Assembly: GCF_000420745.1 (NCBI RefSeq) | Contig: NZ_ATVN01000014.1 | Span: 1 to 64,000, forward strand | Direction: 5' to 3' | DNA length: 64,000 nt | From: Pseudorhodobacter ferrugineus DSM 5888 | GTDB lineage: Bacteria; Pseudomonadota; Alphaproteobacteria; Rhodobacterales; Rhodobacteraceae | Part shown: piece by piece, positions 20,523-30,295 of the stretch | How the letters are laid out: each line of letters opens with the position of its first letter | Position numbering within the stretch: the stretch's first letter is position 1 | Made by a program: the position numbers and the translations under genes | Notes under the pieces: generated by a model | The model's database searches: none | The model's input: only the letters and a program-made list of their open reading frames with translations | Told to the model about the DNA's origin: nothing

Positions 20523-20825
20523 ATGACCACAACCGTACCCCGCCCCGCATTGGGAACGCTTTTATTGATCCTTTTGGCGATCAGTCTTGGCGGTTATTTC
20601 ACCTTTGCCGCCGTGCAAGGCGATTATGGTGTGTTCCGGCAGGTGCAGTTACGGGCCGAAGAACGTGCCTTGACTGAACAGCGCGACGCATTACTGGTCC
20701 AGCTGGCCGAGATGAAAAACCTGACCAATCGACTGTCCGACAATTATCTCGACCTTGATCTTTTGGATGAACAGGCCCGCGATGTGCTGGGCTATCTGCG
20801 TGCGGACGAAATCGTCATCCGCTAA
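20523..20825 (+). CDS. ftsB: FtsB/DivIC-family cell division protein
   Basis: A 100-residue bitopic protein with a single membrane helix (about 10-31) followed by a coiled coil (about 40-75: RAEERALTEQRDALLVQLAEMKN, read in parts) and the family's C-terminal DLDLLDEQARDVLGYLRADE. FtsB links FtsQ and FtsL to the divisome in the periplasm. Alphaproteobacterial members lie next to eno-pdh genes in many genomes, as here. GAGGC lies upstream of the ATG. It is 154 bp before pdhA. Confidence 0.85.
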   Translation: MTTTVPRPALGTLLLILLAISLGGYFTFAAVQGDYGVFRQVQLRAEERALTEQRDALLVQLAEMKNLTNRLSDNYLDLDLLDEQARDVLGYLRADEIVIR

Positions 20826-20933
20826 CCACGGCCACGTCCTTTAACCAGCCCCATCGACACTGCTCCACCTCCGGCGGCCCTTGCCGTTCATGCACGCCTC
20901 GGCTTTTCCCTTGTTTTTCCGTACCCTCCTAGA

Positions 20934-20951
20934 TAGTTTAATAGTGAACTA
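20934..20951. promoter_or_regulatory. Short inverted repeat upstream of pdhA
   Basis: TAGTTTA, four bases, TGAACTA is a near-palindrome 29 bp before the pdhA start codon. It sits between a poly-T stretch and the GAGGGAGG ribosome binding site and could be an operator or a promoter -10 region. The sequence alone does not decide. Confidence 0.3.
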
Positions 20952-20979
20952 CTTTCATATCTGAGGGAGGTTGCGCCTC

Positions 20980-21969
20980 ATGGCCGCACAGAAGAAACCT
21001 GCAAAATCAAATACATCCAAAGAAGAACTCATGGGCTTTTACCGTGAGATGCTGTTGATCCGTCGATTCGAGGAAAAGGCGGGGCAATTGTACGGAATGG
21101 GGCTGATCGGCGGTTTTTGCCATTTGTACATCGGGCAAGAAGCGGTTGTTGTGGGGATCGAGGCGGCGACCAAAGAGGGTGACAAGCGCATCACATCCTA
21201 CCGTGACCACGGCCACATGTTGGCGTGCGGTATGGACCCCAAAGGGGTTATGGCAGAACTTACCGGTCGCGAAAGCGGCTATTCCAAGGGTAAGGGCGGC
21301 TCTATGCACATGTTCTCCAAAGAAAAGCATTTCTATGGCGGCCACGGCATAGTGGGCGCGCAGGTGCCGTTGGGTGCGGGCCTTGCTTTTGCAGATAAAT
21401 ACCTTGGCAATGACAACGTATCCTTTACCTATTTCGGCGATGGCGCGGCAAACCAAGGCCAGGTCTATGAGACCTATAACATGGCCGAACTGTGGAACCT
21501 GCCTGTCGTTTTCGTGATTGAAAACAATGGCTATGCGATGGGCACTTCGGTCAAACGCTCGACCAAGTCGCCTTCGCTTTGGGAACGGGGTGCGGCTTAT
21601 GGCATCAAAGGCGAATCCGTTGACGGAATGGACGTGCTGGCCGTAAAGGCCGCGGCCGAAAAGGCGGTTGCTGCCTGCCGCGCTGGCGAAGGCCCCTATA
21701 TTCTGGAAATGATGACCTATCGTTACCGTGGCCATTCCATGTCGGACCCCGCGAAATACCGCACCCGCGAAGAGGTGCAAAAGATGCGCGATGAAAAAGA
21801 CGCCATCGAACATGTCCGCGACCTGCTCGTTCAAGGTGGCCATGCGTCGGATGACGATTTGAAAGCCATCGACAAAGAGATCAAGGCGATCGTCAACGAA
21901 TCCGCCGAATTCGCCAAAAACAGCCCAGAGCCTGCACTTGAAGAGCTTTGGACAGATATTTACGCCTGA
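20980..21969 (+). CDS. pdhA: Pyruvate dehydrogenase E1 component, alpha subunit
   Basis: A 329-residue thiamine diphosphate enzyme subunit that decarboxylates pyruvate and passes the acetyl group to lipoyl-E2. TPP and magnesium are bound by [20 protein letters not shown]; the phosphorylation-loop equivalent [16 protein letters not shown] and the N-terminal [19 protein letters not shown]-like segment (RRFEEKAG... in two parts) identify it. The ATG at 20980 (MAAQKKPAK) follows GGGAGG; an in-frame TTG lies 9 bases earlier. It is the first gene of pdhABC. Confidence 0.95.
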   Translation: MAAQKKPAKSNTSKEELMGFYREMLLIRRFEEKAGQLYGMGLIGGFCHLYIGQEAVVVGIEAATKEGDKRITSYRDHGHMLACGMDPKGVMAELTGRESGYSKGKGGSMHMFSKEKHFYGGHGIVGAQVPLGAGLAFADKYLGNDNVSFTYFGDGAANQGQVYETYNMAELWNLPVVFVIENNGYAMGTSVKRSTKSPSLWERGAAYGIKGESVDGMDVLAVKAAAEKAVAACRAGEGPYILEMMTYRYRGHSMSDPAKYRTREEVQKMRDEKDAIEHVRDLLVQGGHASDDDLKAIDKEIKAIVNESAEFAKNSPEPALEELWTDIYA

Positions 21970-21982
21970 GGGAGAGACACAT

Positions 21983-23365
21983 ATGGCAACGCAAATTCTC
22001 ATGCCGGCGCTTTCCCCCACGATGGAAGAAGGCACTTTGGCCAAATGGTTGGTCAAAGAAGGCGATACCGTAAAATCCGGTCAGATCATGGCCGAAATTG
22101 AAACCGACAAGGCGACGATGGAATTTGAAGCCGTCGACGAAGGCATCGTCGGCAAGATCTTGGTCGCTGAAGGCACGGCAGGCGTAAAGGTTAACACGCC
22201 TATTGCTGTGTTGATCGAAGAGGGTGAATCTGCTGATGACGTTACCGCAGCGCCCGCTGCTGAAACCTTAACTAAAAATGAACAACCTGCTGATTCTAAA
22301 TCAGAAAACCTTCCCCGCGGAAAAGGTTCTGCGCCGGTTGAGGTGAAATCAAACGCATCACCGGATTGGCCCGAAGGCACGCCAATGAAAACCATGACGG
22401 TGCGTGAGGCGCTGCGCGAAGCAATGTCCGAAGAAATGCGCGCCAATCCTTTGGTCTATCTGATGGGCGAAGAGATTGGCGAATACCAAGGTGCCTATAA
22501 GATCTCTCAGGGGATGCTGGATGAATTCGGCCCCAAACGTGTGGTCGACACCCCTATTACCGAACACGGGTTTACCGGCATCGCTGTGGGGTCGGCCTTT
22601 GCCGGTCTGAACCCGATTGTCGAATTCATGACCTTCAACTTTGCCTTGCAGGCAATTGACCACCTGCTGAACTCTGCTGCAAAGACATTGTACATGTCCG
22701 GCGGTCAGATGGGGTGCCCGATTGTGTTCCGCGGTGCCAATGGGGCCGCCGCCCGCGTGGGCGCGCAGCACAGCCAGGATTTCGCCGCATGGTATGCGAT
22801 GGTGCCGGGGCTAAAGGTTGTTATGCCATATTCGGCAGCCGATGCGAAAGGCTTGCTGAAACAAGCGATCCGTGACCCGAACCCCGTGATCTTCCTTGAA
22901 AACGAAATCATGTACGGCAAGTCGTTCGAAGTTCCCGATCTGCCCGATTTCACCATTCCGTTCGGTAAGGCCCGCATCTGGCGCGAAGGGTCAGATGTGA
23001 CCATCGTGTCCTTTGGTATCGGCATGACCTATGCGTTGGAAGCCGCAGACAAGCTGGCCGAAGAGGGCATTTCCGCCGAAGTGATTGATCTGCGCACCCT
23101 GCGCCCGATAGATTACGACACGGTTTTGGCGAGCGTGCAGAAAACCAACCGTTGTGTGACGGTCGAAGAAGGCTGGCCCGTCGGTTCCATCGGCAACCAT
23201 ATCGGTGCCACGATCATGCAGCGCGCATTCGACTATCTGGACGCGCCGGTGATCAACTGCACTGGCAAGGATGTGCCGATGCCCTATGCTGCCAACCTTG
23301 AAAAACACGCATTGATCACGACCGCAGAAGTGGTCGAGGCCGTTAAATCCGTCTGCTACCGTTAA
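21983..23365 (+). CDS. pdhB: Pyruvate dehydrogenase E1 component, beta subunit with N-terminal lipoyl domain
   Basis: A 460-residue E1 beta with an extra lipoyl domain at residues 1-80 (lysine in ETDKATMEF), an acidic/proline linker to about 130, and then the E1 beta core: [34 protein letters not shown] (TPP region), and the C-terminal transketolase domain with DLRTLRPID and [11 protein letters not shown]. The fused lipoyl domain is a feature of alphaproteobacterial PDH. Its coding sequence is nearly the same as the start of pdhC, differing at two of the first 82 residues. GGGAG lies before the ATG. The linker contains A/T-richer codons than its surroundings. Confidence 0.95.
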   Translation: MATQILMPALSPTMEEGTLAKWLVKEGDTVKSGQIMAEIETDKATMEFEAVDEGIVGKILVAEGTAGVKVNTPIAVLIEEGESADDVTAAPAAETLTKNEQPADSKSENLPRGKGSAPVEVKSNASPDWPEGTPMKTMTVREALREAMSEEMRANPLVYLMGEEIGEYQGAYKISQGMLDEFGPKRVVDTPITEHGFTGIAVGSAFAGLNPIVEFMTFNFALQAIDHLLNSAAKTLYMSGGQMGCPIVFRGANGAAARVGAQHSQDFAAWYAMVPGLKVVMPYSAADAKGLLKQAIRDPNPVIFLENEIMYGKSFEVPDLPDFTIPFGKARIWREGSDVTIVSFGIGMTYALEAADKLAEEGISAEVIDLRTLRPIDYDTVLASVQKTNRCVTVEEGWPVGSIGNHIGATIMQRAFDYLDAPVINCTGKDVPMPYAANLEKHALITTAEVVEAVKSVCYR

Positions 23366-23376
23366 GGAGAACGCTC

Positions 23377-24687
23377 ATGGCTACACAAATCTTAATGCCC
23401 GCGCTTTCCCCCACGATGGAAGAAGGCACATTGGCCAAATGGCTGGTGAAAGAGGGTGATACGGTCAAATCCGGCGACATCATGGCCGAGATTGAAACCG
23501 ACAAGGCAACGATGGAATTTGAAGCGGTCGATGAAGGTATCGTCGGCAAAATTCTGGTCGCCGAAGGCACCGCTGGGGTGAAAGTGAACACCCCAATCGC
23601 GGTGCTGCTGGAAGAGGGCGAAGATGCCTCGGCCGCGTCCGAAGCCCCTGCCCCATCGGCAGCCAAATCGGCCCCGAAAGAACAGACCGCAAAACAAGAG
23701 GTTGCAGCCCCATCTACATCTGCACCAAGCGCGCCAAAAGCCGCTGGTGCGCGGGTCTTTGCCTCGCCGCTGGCGCGCAGGCTCGCCGCAGAAAAGGGTA
23801 TTGATCTGGCCAGCCTGTCGGGATCCGGCCCGCATGGCCGTATCGTGAAGGCCGATGTTGAGGGCGCAAAGCCCGGCGCTGCGGCTCCGGCCACTGCGTC
23901 GGCGTCTGCGTCTGCTGCCCCAACCGACGCGGCACCAAAACCCGCAATGGCCACAGGTGCATCTGCGGACACCGTCAAAAAGATGTTTGCCGACCGCGAG
24001 TATACCGAGGTTTCATTGGACGGGATGCGCAAAACCATCGCGGCCCGTTTGACCGAAGCCAAGCAAACCATCCCGCATTTCTATCTGCGCCGCGATGTAA
24101 AGCTGGATGCGTTGATGGCCTTCCGTGCTACGCTTAACAAGCAGCTGGAAGCGCGTGGGGTCAAGCTGTCGGTCAATGACTTTATCATCAAGGCCTGTGC
24201 GAATGCGCTGCAAACCGTGCCCGATTGCAATGCGGTTTGGGCAGGCGACCGTATTTTGAAGCTGAAACCATCGGATGTGGCAGTTGCCGTGGCGATTGAA
24301 GGCGGTCTCTTTACGCCTGTTCTGCGCGACGCCCATCAAAAGTCGCTGTCGGCTCTTTCGGCCGAGATGAAAGACCTTGCGGGCCGCGCGAAAACGAAAA
24401 AACTTGCGCCGCATGAATACCAAGGCGGCAGCTTTGCGATTTCCAACCTCGGGATGATGGGCATCGACAATTTCGACGCCGTCATTAACCCACCGCACGG
24501 GTCGATCCTTGCGGTGGGGGCTGGCGTGAAAAAGCCTGTTGTGAATGCGGCGGGTGAAGTAGTTGTGGCGACTGTGATGTCGATGACATTGTCCGTCGAT
24601 CACCGCGTTATTGACGGAGCCTTGGGCGCAGCCTTCTTGGCAGCGGTCATTGATAACCTTGAAAATCCAATGGCGATGTTGGCATAA
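23377..24687 (+). CDS. pdhC: Dihydrolipoamide acetyltransferase (PDH E2)
   Basis: A 436-residue E2 core of the pyruvate dehydrogenase complex. It has one lipoyl domain (1-80, lysine in ETDKATMEF), an Ala/Pro linker, a peripheral subunit-binding domain (about 127-163: VFASPLARRLAAEKGIDLAS, GSGPHGRIVKADVE) and the catalytic chloramphenicol-acetyltransferase-like domain, with DFIIKACANAL and the final MSMTLSVDHRVIDGALGA containing the catalytic His and Asp. E3 is not in the window. The gene ends just before a strong bidirectional hairpin and is convergent with cysE. Confidence 0.96.
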   Translation: MATQILMPALSPTMEEGTLAKWLVKEGDTVKSGDIMAEIETDKATMEFEAVDEGIVGKILVAEGTAGVKVNTPIAVLLEEGEDASAASEAPAPSAAKSAPKEQTAKQEVAAPSTSAPSAPKAAGARVFASPLARRLAAEKGIDLASLSGSGPHGRIVKADVEGAKPGAAAPATASASASAAPTDAAPKPAMATGASADTVKKMFADREYTEVSLDGMRKTIAARLTEAKQTIPHFYLRRDVKLDALMAFRATLNKQLEARGVKLSVNDFIIKACANALQTVPDCNAVWAGDRILKLKPSDVAVAVAIEGGLFTPVLRDAHQKSLSALSAEMKDLAGRAKTKKLAPHEYQGGSFAISNLGMMGIDNFDAVINPPHGSILAVGAGVKKPVVNAAGEVVVATVMSMTLSVDHRVIDGALGAAFLAAVIDNLENPMAMLA

Positions 24688-24709
24688 ACCTGAACATCTA
24701 AACGAAAAA

Positions 24710-24735
24710 GGCCCGGGCATAACAATGCTCGGGCC
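24710..24735. terminator. Bidirectional terminator between pdhC and cysE
   Basis: GGCCCGGGCAT (24710-24720) and ATGCTCGGGCC (24725-24735) pair around AACA with one mismatch. It has an A-tract before (AACGAAAAA) and TATTCTAT after, so it can stop both the rightward pdh transcript and leftward cysE. Confidence 0.8.
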
Positions 24736-24758
24736 TATTCTATAGCATCTAGGTAGCT

Positions 24759-25568
24759 TTACCCGTGGTCGTGAAACACCTGATCCATCGTGATCGATGG
24801 CTGGTCACAGCCCGCCTCACCCACAACCCGCGCAGGCACGCCCGCGACCGTTTTGCAGCACGGAATATCTTGCAGCACAACCGATCCCGCCGCGATGCGG
24901 GAACAATGTCCAACCTTGATATTCCCCAACACCTTGGCGCCCGCACCAATCAAAACCCCGTCACCAATCTTGGGGTGTCGATCACCATCTTCTTTACCTG
25001 TGCCGCCCAATGTCACCGAATGCAGCATCGACACGTTGTTGCCAACCACAGCCGTTTCACCAATAACAATCGAATGCGCGTGGTCGATCATAATGCCCCG
25101 ACCAATTTGGGCCGCCGGATGAATATCGACGCCAAACACCTCTGACACGCGCATTTGCACAAAATAGGCCAGATCGCGCCTGCCCTGCTGCCAAAGCCAA
25201 TGGCCAATCCGATAGGCCTGAACCGCTTGATATCCTTTGAAGAAAAGCAACGGTTGCAAATAGCGGCTGCAAGCAGGATCACGTTCAAACACCGCCGTGA
25301 TATCTGCACGGGCAAATTGCCCCAGCTCTGGTGCCTCTGCAAAGGCTTCATCAGCGATTTCCCGCAGGATTTGTTCGCTCATTTCGCCAGACGCAAGTTT
25401 TAGCGAAAACCGATAGGCCAGAGTGCGTTCAAATGACGGGTGGTGCAAAACACTTGAATGGATCAAACCACCCAAAAGCGGTTCAGCGGCAATCGCCTGG
25501 ACCGACTCTTCGCAAATGCGCTGCCAAACAGGGTCAATCGTTGCCACGTTCTGCTTGTTCTTTGCCAT
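24759..25568 (-). CDS. cysE: Serine O-acetyltransferase
   Basis: A 269-residue left-handed beta-helix acetyltransferase that makes O-acetylserine from serine and acetyl-CoA, the first step of cysteine synthesis. The N-terminal helical domain has WQRICEESVQ and ADITAVFERDPACSRYLQP; hexapeptide repeats run from VDIHPAAQIGRGIMIDHAH to GAGAKVLGNIKVGHCS, with the catalytic His/Asp in DHAHSIVIGE and the loop LGGTGKEDGDRHPKIGDG (two parts). The C-terminal CDQPSITMDQVF tail ends on hydrophobic-poor residues. GGAGAG precedes the ATG at 25568. It lies downstream of the GTA cluster on the same strand. Confidence 0.95.
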   Translation of the reverse strand: MAKNKQNVATIDPVWQRICEESVQAIAAEPLLGGLIHSSVLHHPSFERTLAYRFSLKLASGEMSEQILREIADEAFAEAPELGQFARADITAVFERDPACSRYLQPLLFFKGYQAVQAYRIGHWLWQQGRRDLAYFVQMRVSEVFGVDIHPAAQIGRGIMIDHAHSIVIGETAVVGNNVSMLHSVTLGGTGKEDGDRHPKIGDGVLIGAGAKVLGNIKVGHCSRIAAGSVVLQDIPCCKTVAGVPARVVGEAGCDQPSITMDQVFHDHG

Positions 25569-25642
25569 TGCGTCTCTCCGGATTTGCAAGTCTTTGACTA
25601 TAGTCGCAAACGCCTACAAACGTCCACATAGCACACAAAAAT

Positions 25643-25957
25643 TCAGCGGCCATAACGCCGAAGTGACGGGTCGCGTTCACATTTCCAGTCAATCAATGCC
25701 GTCAAAATTTGCTGCAAAGCGCGCAGATAGTCCATGTTGCTCAGGCTAGGCTCTGGCAAGTTGGGCCTTGGCTGGGTTGCAGCCAAAAGGCTGCCATTTC
25801 CCCATGCCTGATGCGGCATCCCAGTGTGTTTCATGATTTTATCCGCACTATGGGCGCGGTAAAACATGGCCGAAATCGCCGCCGCCCTTTCGGGTGACGG
25901 GATTTCAACCAGCGCCCTTGCAGCCGCAATGATATCTCCGTGCATGACCTGTCGCAT
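25643..25957 (-). CDS. Conserved-looking hypothetical protein at the 3' end of the GTA cluster
   Basis: A 104-residue protein that starts six bases after the gp15 stop. It is probably all helical, with IIAAARALVEIPSPERAAAIS, a HTGMPHQAWGNGSLLAA segment and a C-terminal SNMDYLRALQQILTALIDWK. I believe similar small proteins follow gp15 in other Rhodobacterales, but assign no function. An internal ATG at 25942 is an alternative start. Its position suggests it is co-transcribed with the gene transfer agent structural genes; whether it contributes to the particle cannot be told from sequence. Confidence 0.65.
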   Translation of the reverse strand: MRQVMHGDIIAAARALVEIPSPERAAAISAMFYRAHSADKIMKHTGMPHQAWGNGSLLAATQPRPNLPEPSLSNMDYLRALQQILTALIDWKCERDPSLRRYGR

Positions 25958-25963
25958 GTGCGC

Positions 25964-28900
25964 TTAGACGTCCAGACCGACAAAAACCCCTGGGCCAAAC
26001 CTGTCAGACAGCTGCGCCACAGACACACCCAGCGCGCCGCCTGCGGAATCTGCCGTTTGCATGGCGATCGGATAGGTCCAACTCGTGCCACTTGTCACGA
26101 CCTCTCGGACAACTGACCCACTAGCCAGAACCCGCAGGACATAAGCCTCTTGCGCTTCACCTAACGGCACCTCAAACGAATCCCAGCTGTCGCCGTCAAT
26201 CCGCGTACGCCGCACCCAAGTGACTGCAATATCGCCATTCGCCTGCGCCGTTGTGCGTAAATGCGCAGGCGCATAAGGCCGCAATCCAATCCCCGCAAAC
26301 GCCTCTATGCGGTGCAAGACGTTCACATCATCCACCCCACGCGCCGCAGCCCCGATCCGGTAGTTTCGGGCAAGGCCCCGCGCCGATTGGGCAAGGTCAA
26401 TCTGCGAAACGGCCCCGTCGAGCAACACGATAATGCTGCCCTCCGGCCAGCTTTCCGGCATAATGCCGTTGGTGCCAAGCTGACCACGCAACCGCATTGA
26501 AAGGTCATAAACACCAGGTTCAACAAGGCTTGCATCGGCAAATTGTAACACCTCCCAATTTGCGGAACTGCCATCGCCAATGGCAATCACATTTGCCCCG
26601 TCCAAAACGCTGGACCTGTCAGCCGATGCGAGCGTGCCATAGCTCAGTTTAACCCGCAGCGCAGGGCCACGATCCCAAATGCCAGTCGGCGCATTCGCCA
26701 ACACCGATTGCGTCACCCCCAAGACTGCAGGGCGCGGCACCAAACGGTTCAGGGCATAGCCCGCATCTTGCACAGCGCTCCACACCGCAACCGATTGCGG
26801 CCAGGGCTTTGCAGTCACCGCGATATGCGGCGCATGTTCCACCTCTGCACCTGTCAGTAATGGCAGGTCTAAAAACACTGGAAAGACGGGAACAGATGGC
26901 ACAAACTGGCTGACCTGCCGCCGCGCATCTATCGCGTCTGACGGCTCGTAAACCGACCGCTCAACCCGCAACGCCTCGACCATTGCCGCCTCGGTTTGTT
27001 CAATGCGGTCAATGCGGTAGGTTGTGCCGCTCAGGTCCAGAATATCCCCAGCCCCCAAACGCGCCAGCGACCGTGGCAGACTGAACCGCGCCACATCCCG
27101 CGCAACCCGTGCCTCGGACAACCAGCGTTCGGCAATGCTGCGCCCTTCGGCATCAGTCAGCGCAAGATCGCTTTGCGACACGCCAAAGCTCTCTTCATCC
27201 GGAAAAATCGCCTCTACCTGCCGCTGCGCAAAATCTGCCTCGGCCTCGATGAAATTCATCCGCACGCGGCCCGCGGTTTCCGCCTCGGGCGCGCGGGTGG
27301 TTTCAAAGGTTCCCGCATCTTCATCCACCTCGACAAGGTGTTCAGGGTCAATCGCAACAGGCTTTTGCGCGCCACGCATCTGGAAAATCAACTGGCCTTC
27401 ACGCTCAATCGCCTCAAACCCGTAAGCCAGCATTAGCGGCTGCAACGCCGCCCGCGCCGTGCCAACCCCTTCGGGCGCATAGCCGCGCACGACGCCAAAC
27501 AGGCCCGACACGTCAAAATCATGCAACCCCGATCGTTCGCAAATCTCGGCCACTACAATCGACAGCGGCTGGTTTGCGCTGCGCCCCGTCAGCCAATGGC
27601 CGCGCGAATAGTTTTCACCATCCGCCCAAAGGTTGGTGTTGTTTGGAAACTGCGGAAAAGGGCGCGCATCCCATGCCCAGACATGCGCGCGGTCCATATC
27701 CAGCATCGGGGCGGCATAAACCGTTGATACCGGATTGTTCTCAGGATTGCCCCAGGTCAGCGCCATCGCCCTCAAGTACTGCATCTGCATCACATCATCG
27801 CGCCGCCCGTTAGAATATTTGGGCAGGCTCGATTCCGATGATTTCGGGTCCAGAAACTTGTTGGGCTGGTTCGCCCCCTTATCCATCGCCGCACAGCCGT
27901 ATTCGGTAAACCGGATCGGTTTCGATTGTGCCAGCCAATCGGTCGCCACAGCCTGCCGCACGCCCCCAATCCGCTCATAATGGTCATTCAACCACCAGCT
28001 TTTCAAATCCTTATAGCGGTAGACCCACGGCTCGCCATACGCGCCGTCCTCAATCGGCAACCGGCGCTGTGCCGCCTCGCCCTCGGCGCTGTCATAGTAC
28101 CAGTCATAGCCCTCGCCGCCCAAGACGTTGCCGCCAAGGTAGTCCAGATCATAGACCGCCTTGAACCCAGCATCCGCGTGATCATCGCCATCGCGCCAAT
28201 CCGATAGCGGCATGTAATTGTCGATGCCGATAAAGTCGATATTCGGATCGGCCCACAATGGATCAAGGTGGAAATAGACATTCCCATCCGTCTGATAGCC
28301 GAAATATTCGGTCCAATCTGACGCATAGCTGATCTTGGTGTCTGGCCCCAAAATGCTCCGCACATCCGCTGCAAGCTGGCGCATGGCCGCGACAGCCGGA
28401 AAGCTGTCACCCGCCCCGCGAATCTGCGTCAGCCCCCGCATTTCCGACCCGATGCAAAACGCGTCCACACCACCCGCCGCCGCACATAAATGCGCATAAT
28501 GCAGCACAAAACGGCGATAACGCCACTCAGACGGCCCGCTATAGCTGACCACCCCACCCGCCACCGCAAAATCTGAACCCGCAGCGGTGCCAAAGAAATC
28601 GGCAACTTCTGCCTCGGCTGCCGCGCTGCGGTCAGGCCCCCCGTCACGCCCGGGCGCAGATGAAAGCGTGATCCGCCCGCGCCACGGCAGTTTCGGCTGA
28701 CCTACAGCATCGGAATACGGATCGGGCAGCGTGTTGCCCTCCAGCTGGTCCATCAGGATAAACGGATAAAACATCACCTCTTGCCCGCCATCCCGTACCG
28801 CTTGGATGGCTTCAATCACCGACGCATCCGACGGGGTACCACCATAGATCGGCCGCCCTGCAACCTGCACAATTTCCGATGCGGCCGCCCGCGCAATCCC

Positions 28901-29848
28901 ACCCGCGCGCCACGCCATACCCGTAGCGTCCTTGGTGTTTTGCTCCACCTTCGGTTCCACCAAACAGGTCCCACAGCGCAGATCATTGCCAAACCACGAC
29001 ACGATCAACGAAATCGACGTCACATTCGGCAATTCCCCCCGCAACTGCGCAAGGGAAGTCGTGAAATCCGTCTTGCCCGAGGGTGAGTTCACATTGGCAC
29101 TTTGCGCCAGCCCCGGCCCATAATCGTAATGCAGCGGTGTTGTGGCCAGCGCATATTCCCCCGTGCCGGGCATCATCGCGACAGACCGCACAGCCCGCGT
29201 CAAATCGGTCGTGGTCGCCGCATATTGGCCTTGTGCCGGGCGCACGACCTCAAATGTCATTTGCGGCACGCGGTTGCCAAAGCGTGAAATATCAAGCCCT
29301 TCGACCACCACATAGGCGATCCCGCGATAGGCCGGCGCATTGCCCGCACCTTCCACCGCTTCGATCTTGGGGTCAGGCAATTGGTCATCGGTCCCGCGGT
29401 AAACCCGCAGGTTAATCATGTCGGGGTCCACCTCAACACCATCTGCCCACATCCGGCCAATGTTTGAGATCTCCCCTTCACACAGCGCCACGGCAAAGCT
29501 GACGGTATAGGAATAGCTCGTCACCTTTGGCTTGGGCGCGCCCTTGCCGCCACCACTGGTCGACGAGGTTTCTTCAAACTGCGTGGCCCAAATGATGTGC
29601 CCCGCCGTGCGCATGCGCCCGTAAATCTGCGGAATGGCCGCCCCTTCAGATGCACCCGTCAGGCGAAACCGCTCGATCCGGCCGGTCTCCACCGCCTCGG
29701 ACCCTGACCCCATCAAACGCTGGTCAATCACGCGCCCCAAGGTTGCCCCAACAGCACGGCCAATCACAGCCCCCGACAGGCCCAACACCGTGCCGCCAAA
29801 CCCCGCACCCGCGGCGGCCCCTACGGCCGAAAGCAGAATCGTCGCCAT
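25964..29848 (-). CDS. GTA host-specificity/megatron protein (gp15)
   Basis: A 1294-residue protein, matching the known length of RcGTA gp15, which forms the tail-tip megatron. The start has a glycine-zipper membrane helix (GAAAGAGFGGTVLGLSGAVIG region). Around residue 150-200 is a baseplate-like segment; a TIM-barrel-like domain follows (FCIGSEMRGLTQIRG, WLNDHYERIGGVRQ, PIRFTEYGCAAMDKG), then phage-tail-type beta domains and a Trp-rich C-terminal domain (TWVRRTRIDGDSWDSFEVPLG). In the capsid-like particle it contacts the recipient envelope. It begins 12 bases after gp14 and is the last structural gene. Confidence 0.93.
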   Translation of the reverse strand: MATILLSAVGAAAGAGFGGTVLGLSGAVIGRAVGATLGRVIDQRLMGSGSEAVETGRIERFRLTGASEGAAIPQIYGRMRTAGHIIWATQFEETSSTSGGGKGAPKPKVTSYSYTVSFAVALCEGEISNIGRMWADGVEVDPDMINLRVYRGTDDQLPDPKIEAVEGAGNAPAYRGIAYVVVEGLDISRFGNRVPQMTFEVVRPAQGQYAATTTDLTRAVRSVAMMPGTGEYALATTPLHYDYGPGLAQSANVNSPSGKTDFTTSLAQLRGELPNVTSISLIVSWFGNDLRCGTCLVEPKVEQNTKDATGMAWRAGGIARAAASEIVQVAGRPIYGGTPSDASVIEAIQAVRDGGQEVMFYPFILMDQLEGNTLPDPYSDAVGQPKLPWRGRITLSSAPGRDGGPDRSAAAEAEVADFFGTAAGSDFAVAGGVVSYSGPSEWRYRRFVLHYAHLCAAAGGVDAFCIGSEMRGLTQIRGAGDSFPAVAAMRQLAADVRSILGPDTKISYASDWTEYFGYQTDGNVYFHLDPLWADPNIDFIGIDNYMPLSDWRDGDDHADAGFKAVYDLDYLGGNVLGGEGYDWYYDSAEGEAAQRRLPIEDGAYGEPWVYRYKDLKSWWLNDHYERIGGVRQAVATDWLAQSKPIRFTEYGCAAMDKGANQPNKFLDPKSSESSLPKYSNGRRDDVMQMQYLRAMALTWGNPENNPVSTVYAAPMLDMDRAHVWAWDARPFPQFPNNTNLWADGENYSRGHWLTGRSANQPLSIVVAEICERSGLHDFDVSGLFGVVRGYAPEGVGTARAALQPLMLAYGFEAIEREGQLIFQMRGAQKPVAIDPEHLVEVDEDAGTFETTRAPEAETAGRVRMNFIEAEADFAQRQVEAIFPDEESFGVSQSDLALTDAEGRSIAERWLSEARVARDVARFSLPRSLARLGAGDILDLSGTTYRIDRIEQTEAAMVEALRVERSVYEPSDAIDARRQVSQFVPSVPVFPVFLDLPLLTGAEVEHAPHIAVTAKPWPQSVAVWSAVQDAGYALNRLVPRPAVLGVTQSVLANAPTGIWDRGPALRVKLSYGTLASADRSSVLDGANVIAIGDGSSANWEVLQFADASLVEPGVYDLSMRLRGQLGTNGIMPESWPEGSIIVLLDGAVSQIDLAQSARGLARNYRIGAAARGVDDVNVLHRIEAFAGIGLRPYAPAHLRTTAQANGDIAVTWVRRTRIDGDSWDSFEVPLGEAQEAYVLRVLASGSVVREVVTSGTSWTYPIAMQTADSAGGALGVSVAQLSDRFGPGVFVGLDV

Positions 29849-29860
29849 TCACAGCACTCC

Positions 29861-30295
29861 TTAAGGTAGTTCAAACCGCGCAACCACGCGGCGCGCCCAC
29901 GGCTCTGACAGCGGGCTTTCAATGACACCATGCCCCGTATAGGCATGGATAAAGCTGGCGCGCGGGGCGATGTCGCCCGCGATGCCCAAATGTTTGGCCA
30001 CGCTGCCCGCGCGCATGCGAAACAGCAAAATATCACCCGCAGCCTCATCGCCCTTGGCCACAGGCCGCAACCAGCGCAAGGCCGCAGCCAGCAGCACCTC
30101 ATCGCGCCCCGGCTCGGACCAATCGGCGGTATAGGCGGGCACCACTTCCGGCTCATTGCCCAAAACCGCCCGCCACACCCCGCGCAGCAGACCCAGACAA
30201 TCGGTCCCTGCCCCTTTACAGCTGGCCTGATGCACATAAGGCGTGCCAATCCAGCCCCGCGCCTCGGCCACAATGCGGGCTTGGCGCGGCGTCAT
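29861..30295 (-). CDS. GTA cell-wall peptidase, NlpC/P60 type (gp14)
   Basis: A 144-residue NlpC/P60 peptidase. Active-site candidates are Cys in GAGTDCLGLLRGVWR, His in SVAKHLGIA, and a following histidine in FIHAYTGHGV. In the R. capsulatus particle this protein is part of the tail tip and opens the peptidoglycan during DNA delivery. The start is at 30295 (MTPRQARIV), whose ATG overlaps the gp13 stop by four bases. Upstream in-frame residues lack conservation. Confidence 0.92.
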   Translation of the reverse strand: MTPRQARIVAEARGWIGTPYVHQASCKGAGTDCLGLLRGVWRAVLGNEPEVVPAYTADWSEPGRDEVLLAAALRWLRPVAKGDEAAGDILLFRMRAGSVAKHLGIAGDIAPRASFIHAYTGHGVIESPLSEPWARRVVARFELP

